Shown piece by piece: positions 1 to 5,631 of a stretch of 6,744 bases of DNA; the stretch's first letter is position 1; each line of letters opens with the position of its first letter. The notes under the pieces are model-generated. The model saw nothing but the letters and a program-made list of their open reading frames with translations. It ran no database searches and was not told the origin of the DNA. A program made the position numbers and the translations under genes. The stretch is from Planctomycetaceae bacterium (lineage in GTDB: Bacteria > Planctomycetota > Planctomycetia > Pirellulales > Pirellulaceae), in assembly GCA_002702965.1 (NCBI GenBank), contig PADE01000080.1, positions 1-6,744 on the forward strand. The letters run 5' to 3'.

Positions 1-1370
1 CCTGCGATCACATTGTTACCAGAGATGTCGTTACCAGAGATGTCGTTACTAGAGATGTCGTTACTAGAGATGTCGTTACCCAAGCCTTGCGCCTGATGCT
101 GCTGGATCGTCGTTGTCGGATCAACGATCCGGCCGAGGTGTTTACTAGGAATTCGGCAATGGATCGTTACGCGGTGGTCATGAAATCGTCTAGACAGAAT
201 CTCGCCGTGAGCCGCCAGATAGGCCATTAGCTTGCCGTTCTCAATACCGGTTTCGACGTCCACGTCTTGGAAAGAACGGCTGAGTGCATCGCTGACGGCT
301 CTGGCAAGACGATCGAGCCCTGCTCCGGTACGCGCGCTGATCGCAATCGCATTTGGATAGCGGCCTAGTACCGTGTCAACGTGTCGATTTTGTGCGACGC
401 AATCGGCTTTGTTTGCGACGAGCACTGTGTCCTTGCTATCGATCCCGAGTTCTTGCAGGACGCCAGAGACGGAACTAATTTGTTCGAGCACCGCGGGGTT
501 ACTGGCGTCCGCGATGTGCAGCAACAAGTCGGCCTGTCTTGCCTCTTCCAAAGTCGCTTTAAAACTTGTGATCAATCTGTGGGGCAGGTCTCGAATGAAG
601 CCCACGGTATCGCTCAGCAAAACGGGCCCCCAACTGGGCAGTTGCCAGCGACGGGTACGCGTATCAAGGGTGGCGAACAGTTTATTCTCCGCCAGCACGC
701 CGGCTGCGGTGAGCGCGTTCATCAATGTGCTCTTACCAGAATTCGTGTAACCTACCAGTGACACGGTCATTTGGTCTTGGCGAGCAGAAACCTGGCGTTC
801 TTTTCGTCGCTCGATCGTCTTGATTTCCGAGCGGAGATCAAAAATTCGTTTTTCGACGAGACGGCGATCGACCTCCAACTGTTTTTCACCAGGTCCTCGC
901 ATTCCGACTCCCATGCTGTATCGGGAGAGGTGTGTCCAAAGCCGTTTCAAGCGTGGTAGCGAGTATTCGAGTTGCGCTAGCTCGACAGCGAGGCGGGACT
1001 CGTAGGTGCGTGCGTTGGAAGCGAAGATGTCCAGTATCAACTCGGTGCGGTCGAGTACCTTGACCTTAAGTGCTTTCTCGAGATTGCGAGTTTGACTGGG
1101 TGTCAGGTCATTGTCGAAGATGACCACATCCGCACAAGAGGTTTCGACGAGCCCGGCCAACTCCTCCAGCTTTCCGCGTCCCAAACAACTACCGCTATCT
1201 AGCTTATGACGCCTTTGGGTCAGGCCACCGACCACAACGACACCGACCGTTTCAGCGAGCCCTGTCAGTTCCTCGAGCGGTTCGCCACGAAAGCGGTCAG
1301 CTGGCGTGATCACGCAAGCCAGGACGGCATTTTCAAGGTCGACTGTATTTGAGCAATCGCGTTGGTGCAC
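1..1370 (-). CDS. hflX: HflX, ribosome-associated GTPase (3' end beyond window)
   Basis: HflX is a GTPase that binds the 50S subunit and, in other bacteria, splits stalled ribosomes under stress; it acts in the cytoplasm. Reading the minus strand from a GTG at 1370 gives 456 codons with no stop before the left edge. The N-terminal HflX domain carries GGLTQRR and LGRGKLEEL. A glycine-rich linker (GMRGPGEKQLEVDRR, near residue 156) leads to the GTPase domain: G1 GYTNSGKS at 207-214, G2 threonine in LFATLD, G3 DTVGF from 254, G4 NKAD at 320-323, and G5 SA at 345-346. The C-terminal domain (VETGIENGKLMAYLAAHGE) follows. From residue 431 the tail is a repeat of G/S-N-D-I-S. The E. coli protein is 426 residues, so this one is already longer. 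An AGGAGA lies 12 nt before the GTG; an in-frame TTG at 1397 is an alternative start. No in-frame ATG fits. The flavin reductase gene lies 138 bp upstream on the same strand. The family call is very secure; the exact start is less so. Confidence 0.95.
   Translation of the reverse strand, partial: MHQRDCSNTVDLENAVLACVITPADRFRGEPLEELTGLAETVGVVVVGGLTQRRHKLDSGSCLGRGKLEELAGLVETSCADVVIFDNDLTPSQTRNLEKALKVKVLDRTELILDIFASNARTYESRLAVELAQLEYSLPRLKRLWTHLSRYSMGVGMRGPGEKQLEVDRRLVEKRIFDLRSEIKTIERRKERQVSARQDQMTVSLVGYTNSGKSTLMNALTAAGVLAENKLFATLDTRTRRWQLPSWGPVLLSDTVGFIRDLPHRLITSFKATLEEARQADLLLHIADASNPAVLEQISSVSGVLQELGIDSKDTVLVANKADCVAQNRHVDTVLGRYPNAIAISARTGAGLDRLARAVSDALSRSFQDVDVETGIENGKLMAYLAAHGEILSRRFHDHRVTIHCRIPSKHLGRIVDPTTTIQQHQAQGLGNDISSNDISSNDISGNDISGNNVIA
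15..80 (-). repeat. 15-bp tandem repeat coding the HflX C-terminal tail
   Basis: Four near-identical 15-bp units (plus-strand unit TTACCAGAGATGTCG, with C/T changes at one position) sit head to tail, with a partial fifth at the left. Since 15 is a multiple of three, each unit adds five residues (GNDIS or SNDIS) to the end of HflX without shifting the frame. The copies are almost unmutated, which suggests recent slippage expansion. The repeat decays into GNNVIA at the left edge, so the true end of the array and of the gene is not visible in full. Confidence 0.9.
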
Positions 1371-1374
1371 CGTG

Positions 1375-1388
1375 AGGACGTGTCTCCT
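1375..1388 (-). promoter_or_regulatory. hflX ribosome binding site within a small hairpin
   Basis: On the minus strand AGGAGA (1388-1383) is the only good Shine-Dalgarno candidate before the GTG at 1370, at a long 12-nt spacing. The AGGA can pair with TCCT lying between it and the start codon (AGGA-GACACG-TCCT, 14 nt). Such a fold would both mask the site and shorten the effective distance when looped. The stem is only 4 bp, so this is weak evidence. Confidence 0.35.
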
Positions 1389-1398
1389 GTGCAAGTGA

Positions 1399-1422
1399 AG
1401 TCTGGACAGTCCATTGTAGACT
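1399..1422 (-). promoter_or_regulatory. Inverted repeat in the hflX leader
   Basis: AGTCT (1399-1403) and AGACT (1418-1422) are exact inverted copies around a 14-nt loop that itself holds the palindrome-like GGACAGTCC. It lies just upstream of the hflX ribosome binding site, in the 138-bp gap after the flavin reductase gene. It could be a leader stem or an operator. No clear -10/-35 pair was found in this gap. Confidence 0.25.
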
Positions 1423-1458
1423 GCTTGATTTGTGATTGGCAGCCAGGGCGCTAGGGTT

Positions 1459-1476
1459 GGACCTTAAAGGCGGTCC
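1459..1476 (-). terminator. Weak hairpin between the flavin reductase gene and hflX
   Basis: GGACC (1459-1463) and GGTCC (1472-1476) form a 5-bp stem around an 8-nt loop, about 33 nt after the flavin reductase stop codon. No T-run follows on the minus strand, so it is a poor intrinsic terminator. It may only be a 3' end structure, and the two genes could still be co-transcribed. Confidence 0.2.
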
Positions 1477-1508
1477 GTGCGAGCTCTTCGCCGGCCAGGG
1501 GATCGCGA

Positions 1509-2099
1509 TCAAGGGGTTAGAAAAACAGGCAGGTTGTCTCGCCACGCGCGCCCTTTAGGACGCTGTTGTTTGACGTCAGATTGCCGATCTGCGAGTAGCT
1601 GTGCACGCGTCTGGTCGTCCGCGTGGGACATGACTTGCCATTCGGTGAGTGGGCGGGAGTCGTCTCGTTTTTCACCGCGTACTACATCGGCCCAGAAGAA
1701 CACTCGATCACCCGCGTCGAGCCTCGCAAAGACCCGGCAATCGAGCCAGCATAGGGTGTCGTGAATGACCGGGCTTCCGGTCTCTTTTTCCGAGAGGTCT
1801 AGACCGGCCAATTTGTCCATTTGCCGGCCGGAAAAGAGTGCGAATTTGATCGCCAGATCAATCTGGTCGGGCCGCAGTAGGTGCGCGGCAAAGGCCCCGG
1901 TTTCGTCAACCAGTTCACGGGTGAAATGATTCGGGGCAATTCCCACCAGCACGACGGGTGACTGCCGATCGATGGAAGCCTGCATGACCCAGGTTGCCAG
2001 GAGACCTCCGCGTCGAGCCGGGTGGCCCGCGGTCACAATCCACACTTCTCGATCGGTCATCTTAAAGACACGGTCAATAGGCTCATGGTCGATGGGCAT
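1509..2099 (-). CDS. Flavin reductase-like, FMN-binding domain protein
   Basis: The 196-residue cytoplasmic protein matches the flavin reductase-like / flavoredoxin split-barrel family, which binds FMN and either reduces free flavin with NAD(P)H or passes electrons to a partner oxygenase. Family features in order: VWIVTAG near residue 19, GGLLATWVMQASIDRQSPVVLVGI at 31-54, the GAFAAHLL strand at 68-75, the QIDLAIKFALFSGRQMDKLAG helix at 79-99, SPVIHDTLCWLDCRV at 109-123, and GDRVFFWADVV at 130-140. The frame is open about 49 codons further upstream, but that stretch is proline-rich and unlike the family. ATG 2099 has an AAAGG about 7 nt upstream and is preferred. The substrate cannot be told from sequence, and no oxygenase partner lies in the window. 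It is divergent from the ribbon-helix-helix gene across a 443-bp gap. Confidence 0.88.
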   Translation of the reverse strand: MPIDHEPIDRVFKMTDREVWIVTAGHPARRGGLLATWVMQASIDRQSPVVLVGIAPNHFTRELVDETGAFAAHLLRPDQIDLAIKFALFSGRQMDKLAGLDLSEKETGSPVIHDTLCWLDCRVFARLDAGDRVFFWADVVRGEKRDDSRPLTEWQVMSHADDQTRAQLLADRQSDVKQQRPKGRAWRDNLPVFLTP

Positions 2100-2215
2100 T
2101 TTATTGCCTTTCGGAAGAGAGTGGCTTGGGCTTTTGTGCCAGGCGGTTCTGTCAGGCGGGGTTAGCGGTGGCGGCGAGGCTGGTAGGAGGGCGGTGACCT
2201 TCAAAGCCACTCCCG

Positions 2216-2253
2216 CTGCCGATTGGCAGGGCCGTAGCCGCCCCACTTTGGGG
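2216..2253 (-). promoter_or_regulatory. Two adjacent hairpins in the flavin reductase leader
   Basis: CTGCC-GATT-GGCAG (2216-2229) and CCCCA-CTT-TGGGG (2241-2253) are two perfect 5-bp stems with short loops, 11 nt apart, with GGC-CGTA-GCC possible between them. They lie 117-154 nt upstream of the flavin reductase ATG, so they would be in its leader if transcription starts further right. Neither is followed by a T-run on either strand, which argues against simple intrinsic termination. Confidence 0.35.
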
Positions 2254-2269
2254 AAACCCGAGATTTGCG

Positions 2270-2313
2270 AGTGAACAGATGACTGTCGATATCGGTCATT
2301 TTCACTAGACAGT
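2270..2313. promoter_or_regulatory. Cluster of interleaved dyads, candidate operator
   Basis: Three dyads overlap here: AGTGAA (2270-2275) with TTCACT (2301-2306); ACTGTC (2282-2287) with GACAGT (2308-2313); and ATGAC (2279-2283) with GTCAT (2295-2299), enclosing the 8-bp palindrome CGATATCG (2287-2294). The first two are ordered A-B-A'-B', as in an H-type pseudoknot. The site lies between two divergent genes, one of which codes for a likely DNA-binding protein, so an operator is plausible. Function is inference only. Confidence 0.35.
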
Positions 2314-2542
2314 TGGGGAAATACGAAATGGAGATGTGCCCATTAATTAGGCAATATTCAAATGCCTGTCGTATGTGCAACCGTGCGGAGTCCTTGGGCA
2401 TCTGCGGCGGATTGCCATAAGTACATTGCTGGTAGTGATATGCGTGAAGTGCTTGACTGCATTGGAATGATTGTACGGGTTGAGGGAGTCCCCATCCCAA
2501 TCAATGACCGGCCATTTGGTCAAGTTCTAGAACAAGGAGTCA

Positions 2543-3055
2543 ATGATGACGGATTTAGGTTCATTTTCACCGCGAGCGGGCGTGTCGCAGGTCAAAACCA
2601 GCATATCACTGGAGAATCCTCAGTTGAGCCCGACGGCCGTTCTTGAGCCACCTGCTGCTGTAGCGGACAGGCGGCAGGAAGCGTATCGAGTCGCTGGCGA
2701 GATGTTCCGCCAAACGCCGGACTGGGTGATGTTCTTCCGAGAAGTTCTGGGGGTGGGTGGTGTCGTCAGCCGGTTGTTCCCGACCACCGCCGAGAAGCAG
2801 GAATTTGAACGAACCGAGGAATATGCTCGAATCCAGCAGATGCTCGCCAAACTTCGAGAACAACGTCAAGGGACCCGAGATGAAGAACCGACCCGAGTGA
2901 TTACCGTGCGCATGCCGTCCAGTTTGCACGAATCGCTCCGCGCAGAAGCGCACAGCAAGCAGACGAGCATGAACAAGCTCTGTATTTCCAAGCTGCTGCA
3001 GGTTATTGATGCCGGATTGATCCCCGCCGAACTGCTACAGCGAAAATCAGCGTGA
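2543..3055 (+). CDS. Ribbon-helix-helix (HicB/Arc-like) protein, planctomycete type
   Basis: The 170-residue protein ends in a ribbon-helix-helix fold: strand RVITVRMP (118-125), helix SSLHESLRAEAHSKQT (126-141) and helix SMNKLCISKLLQVI (142-155), as in HicB-type antitoxins and Arc/MetJ-like repressors that bind DNA as dimers through the strand. Ahead of it lies a segment of a different kind, DWVMFFREVLGVGGVVSRLFPTTAEKQEFERTEEYARIQQMLAKLRE (described here as residues 60-106), likely helical and of unknown role. The first 45 residues look disordered. AAGGAG (2534-2539) precedes two adjacent ATGs; the second, at 2546, has the better 6-nt spacing, so 169 residues is equally possible. No HicA-like toxin lies next to it: the neighbours are a divergent flavin reductase gene and convergent rnpB. 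A transcriptional regulator is more likely than half of a toxin pair, but its target is unknown. Confidence 0.82.
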   Translation: MMTDLGSFSPRAGVSQVKTSISLENPQLSPTAVLEPPAAVADRRQEAYRVAGEMFRQTPDWVMFFREVLGVGGVVSRLFPTTAEKQEFERTEEYARIQQMLAKLREQRQGTRDEEPTRVITVRMPSSLHESLRAEAHSKQTSMNKLCISKLLQVIDAGLIPAELLQRKSA

Positions 3056-3090
3056 CCAGGTCGCCGGGACATCTGCGTCTCAGCCTGTTA

Positions 3091-3106
3091 ACGATCCGTC
3101 GATCGT
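3091..3106. terminator. Hairpin between convergent genes, possible terminator
   Basis: ACGATC-CGTC-GATCGT is a perfect 6-bp stem with a 4-nt loop, 36 nt after the stop codon of the ribbon-helix-helix gene and 25 nt beyond the rnpB 3' end. An alternative stem, ATCGT-CCAG-ACGAT (3102-3115), overlaps it, so only one can form at a time. Neither side has a clear T-run, so a role as a bidirectional terminator is only suggested by position. Confidence 0.3.
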
Positions 3107-3130
3107 CCAGACGATTCCGAGCAAGAAAAC

Positions 3131-3501
<371 letters not shown>

Positions 3502-3524
3502 GTATCAACGCAGGGCAGGCGATC

Positions 3525-3538
3525 GTCTCTGTTGAGAC
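3525..3538 (-). promoter_or_regulatory. Small hairpin in the rnpB leader
   Basis: GTCTC-TGTT-GAGAC is a perfect 5-bp stem with a 4-nt loop lying 24-37 nt upstream of the mature RNase P RNA 5' end. If transcription starts at the TAGAAT box further upstream, this stem would be in the precursor leader and could mark a processing site. Its role is inferred only from position. Confidence 0.25.
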
Positions 3539-3567
3539 TTCGCAGCCCCTTATGTACCAGACGGCCG

Positions 3568-3596
3568 ATTCTACCAGAATCTGTTGAGAGAACCAC
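3568..3596 (-). promoter_or_regulatory. Possible rnpB promoter with TAGAAT -10 box
   Basis: On the minus strand TAGAAT (3573-3568) differs from the consensus TATAAT at one position and lies in the 195-bp gap between the vWA gene and rnpB. It would start transcription about 60 nt before the mature RNA. The -35 position at 17-nt spacing reads GTGGTT, a poor match, so the call rests on the -10 box and location. Confidence 0.3.
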
Positions 3597-3637
3597 GATC
3601 GCTTGTGCAGAATCACTGGAGCCGCGTCGCAGTTTCA

Positions 3638-3652
3638 CACCGTCGAGCGGTG
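3638..3652 (-). terminator. Hairpin after the vWA gene
   Basis: CACCG-TCGAG-CGGTG forms a 5-bp stem with a 5-nt loop about 45 nt past the stop codon of the vWA gene and upstream of the rnpB promoter candidate. No T-run follows on the minus strand. It could end the vWA transcript before rnpB but is weak as an intrinsic terminator. Confidence 0.25.
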
Positions 3653-3696
3653 ATTTCCCGTCTTATGTGGTTTGAGGTTCTTGAGAATCGACCGAC

Positions 3697-5424
3697 TTAT
3701 TGCACGAGCTTTAGTGGTCGAACGACCGCAATTTCTCGAAAAGCCTCGATCAGATCGCCCGCGTAATCTTCGACGGAGGTGCCGCCGGGGATGTTGTAAT
3801 GTATCCCTCCCGAAAGTGCGGCGACTTCTTCCATTAAGGCCAAGTCCGCCTCGCTTCCCAGGCTGATACTGACGATCGGAAATTGCAGGTCTCGACACCG
3901 CTGTGCTTCCAGCACAACTTCCTGTCTAGCCTGTTGGGGGGCATAGCCATTCTCTGTCCCACCCAGCCAGTTTGCACATCCGTCGGTCATCAACACGATG
4001 ATCTTAGAGGAGCCATTGCGGCCATGCTCTTCAAGCTCCTGACGGGCTTTCTTGAGTCCGGCGGCGATGTTGGTCCAACCCTGGTAGTGTCCCGCCTGTC
4101 TTGTTCGTGTCACATCGCTGACCGCTTGCAGGTCCTCGGTCAACACGCACTCGGTGATGCCAAATCCGCCCGCGGAATTGTAGACACTCAGGCCCACGCG
4201 ATCTGCCGTGTCGACTTGCCCGATCTCTTCGAGAAAAATATCGACGGCATCTTTGACGGCAGTAATCGGCTGCGCGCTGACTTGTGCGAGAAATGGGGAT
4301 TGGTTGGCGTTGGGCTTGTTCCGCAACCAGAAATTAATTGCGGATTTCACGCCGAACTTACGGAGATTGCCGGAATTCTGGACTGCATGATCGAACCACG
4401 GCAAGCCCGCGTGATGACTGCGACAATACTCGATCACATCGTTCCAACCACCATCTGATGGATAGTCGACCGCATCCAAACCAAGTCCGCGGCGAATATG
4501 CGCATTGTTGAAGAAGTCAATCGTCTCCAGGTTGCCACCGACATTGAGTTCGCATCGGTAGATGAGCCGGTTGTCATACTGAAACGTTCCCGAAGCTCCT
4601 ACATTGCTGTACTGCCGGTATCCACCGTTGGACTTGTAGATGCGAATGTACTCGATTGGTTGGGCTGAGTTCACCGTGACCTGGTTTCCTTTCCAGGTGA
4701 CAGCAGCGGGAACCGAGATGTACGGGACCGTTACCCAATCGGGTTCGAATCCCATGTTTCCGTAAACCGGAGACCCCATTTCGTACCAGATTTGCTCGAG
4801 ATTCAAATCGACGGCGACCTGTCCCAGATGTCCGATCGCACCGAATTCACTGTCGTCGTTCATCGATCCAGACAGATCCAGCGCCAGCATAATGTCTCGC
4901 GGCTGGTACGTAGCGACCGAACTGCGGTGTACTTGGAATTGGTTGCGGCCCAGTACACGACCAAAGAAAAGCGGCTGGCGCGGATAGGTCATAGAGACCT
5001 GGATGGCGGAATAGGGTGATTCACCGGGCTCAAAACTGCGTGTCAACGCATTCCAGCGACCGGATTGGATTTCGAGGTCTTCGGCATGTTCGACCAAGAA
5101 TTCACTTTTCCGTGTCTCCAGCAGGTTTTCGTCTACGGCGACCTCGTGGCTGCCAATCGGATTGCGCACGAGGTATTCCAGGATCTTGTCTTGGGCCGCT
5201 TCTGGCCCCTCAGATAGTTGACTCGCGCCGGCTAGTGCCGCCGCGTCAACCGACCGATCGAGTTGCGATTGAGTGGTGTAAACGTATCCAAGATCGATCG
5301 ACAACGCCAACAATGCCATGAAACCGGTCATAAACACGGCGGTAAGCACCAAGACATTGCCTCGCCTCGTGGCGTCCGCCCGAGGACGGCGGCATTCAAG
5401 ATGCGGGCGGTACAACAGGGTCAT
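3697..5424 (-). CDS. TadE/G-like membrane-anchored vWA-domain protein
   Basis: The 575-residue protein starts with a TadE/G-type N-terminus: basic residues, then RRGNVLVL leading a single membrane span (about 22-49), then YVYTTQSQLDRSVDAAALAGA, the usual helix of Flp-pilus-related minor pseudopilins. The rest is expected outside the membrane. A von Willebrand A metal-binding site is complete: DLSGS at 183-187, Thr451 in GWTNIAAGL and Asp481 in MTDG. About 190 residues lie between DLSGS and the helix ITAVKDAVDIFLEEI (from about 387), far more than in a normal vWA domain. The insert includes a strand-rich segment (VTWKGNQVTVNSAQPIEYIRIYKSN) and two cysteines. The frame is open 28 codons further upstream, but ATG 5424 has GAGG 9 nt before it and fits the family start. 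No other tad pilus genes are in the window, so it is an orphan here. A role in surface adhesion or matrix binding is inferred. Confidence 0.88.
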   Translation of the reverse strand: MTLLYRPHLECRRPRADATRRGNVLVLTAVFMTGFMALLALSIDLGYVYTTQSQLDRSVDAAALAGASQLSEGPEAAQDKILEYLVRNPIGSHEVAVDENLLETRKSEFLVEHAEDLEIQSGRWNALTRSFEPGESPYSAIQVSMTYPRQPLFFGRVLGRNQFQVHRSSVATYQPRDIMLALDLSGSMNDDSEFGAIGHLGQVAVDLNLEQIWYEMGSPVYGNMGFEPDWVTVPYISVPAAVTWKGNQVTVNSAQPIEYIRIYKSNGGYRQYSNVGASGTFQYDNRLIYRCELNVGGNLETIDFFNNAHIRRGLGLDAVDYPSDGGWNDVIEYCRSHHAGLPWFDHAVQNSGNLRKFGVKSAINFWLRNKPNANQSPFLAQVSAQPITAVKDAVDIFLEEIGQVDTADRVGLSVYNSAGGFGITECVLTEDLQAVSDVTRTRQAGHYQGWTNIAAGLKKARQELEEHGRNGSSKIIVLMTDGCANWLGGTENGYAPQQARQEVVLEAQRCRDLQFPIVSISLGSEADLALMEEVAALSGGIHYNIPGGTSVEDYAGDLIEAFREIAVVRPLKLVQ

Positions 5425-5485
5425 ATTGTGCTGCCTCGTAAGTGGACGGCGTTCCGAAATGAGAAGACACGGTGCCGAGCGGCCA

Positions 5486-5514
5486 TGAGCTTGTCCATTA
5501 GGAAACATAGCTCA
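5486..5514 (-). promoter_or_regulatory. Inverted repeat upstream of the vWA gene
   Basis: TGAGCT (5486-5491) and AGCTCA (5509-5514) are exact inverted copies 17 nt apart, 62-90 nt before the vWA gene start. Minus-strand TATGTT beside the distal arm is a weak -10-like box, so the repeat could overlap a promoter. It could be an operator or a leader stem; no more can be said. Confidence 0.25.
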
Positions 5515-5595
5515 AGAAACCACTCGAGTTGAGAATCTTGCCACGTTTTGTCACCAGTTGCACGCTGTCAGCGACACGGCGCGAGGCGGTGACTT

Positions 5596-5630
5596 CCCTT
5601 GGTCCGTGTTCGGATTTTCCGGACGAAGGG
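5596..5630 (-). terminator. Long hairpin directly after the oxidoreductase stop codon
   Basis: CCCTT-G-GTCCG (5596-5606) pairs with CGGAC-G-AAGGG (5620-5630): two 5-bp helices separated by a single G-G mismatch, closing a 13-nt loop. It begins one base after the TAA of the oxidoreductase gene. No T-run follows on the minus strand, so it is a terminator without a tail or a 3' end-protecting stem. Shorter alternative stems inside it (CGGA-TTT-TCCG) could compete. Confidence 0.5.
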
Positions 5631-5631
5631 G

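Larger units (their letters stand above)
2100..2542. other. Divergent intergenic region without a gene
   Basis: This 443-bp gap separates the flavin reductase gene (leftward) from the ribbon-helix-helix gene (rightward). Open frames crossing it (2201-2500 minus, 2362-2646 plus) have no protein-like composition or recognisable motif, and the latter overlaps the real downstream gene. The left half, next to the flavin reductase gene, is GC-rich with several hairpins. The middle has interleaved dyads, and the right part is more AT-rich. Both leaders and promoters must lie here, but I could not place a convincing -35/-10 pair. No RFN-type riboswitch core was recognised. Confidence 0.6.

Noticed and set aside
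15..80. Possible CRISPR-like repeat array
   Set aside because: The units are 15 bp, directly adjacent without spacers, and in frame with hflX.
373..1005. Plus-strand open frames (125, 126, 62 and 61 aa) opposite hflX
   Set aside because: They are antisense to clearly conserved GTPase motifs and have no recognisable protein features.
1501..1510. 10-bp palindrome GATCGCGATC at the flavin reductase stop codon
   Set aside because: It is a single short palindrome overlapping the stop codon, with no loop and no second copy noticed; most likely chance.
2100..2246. Longer flavin reductase start giving 245 residues
   Set aside because: The extra 49 residues are proline-rich and unlike the family, while ATG 2099 has a well-spaced ribosome binding site.
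2100..2260. FMN or cobalamin riboswitch before the flavin reductase gene
   Set aside because: Only short fragments such as AGCCACT resemble riboswitch boxes; the ordered conserved core of either class is absent.
2201..2646. Open frames 2201-2500 (minus) and 2362-2646 (plus) in the divergent gap
   Set aside because: Neither has a good ribosome binding site or protein-like composition; the second overlaps the well-supported ribbon-helix-helix gene in another frame.
3883..4458. 191-aa plus-strand open frame
   Set aside because: It is the antisense shadow of the vWA domain, whose metal-site motifs are on the minus strand.
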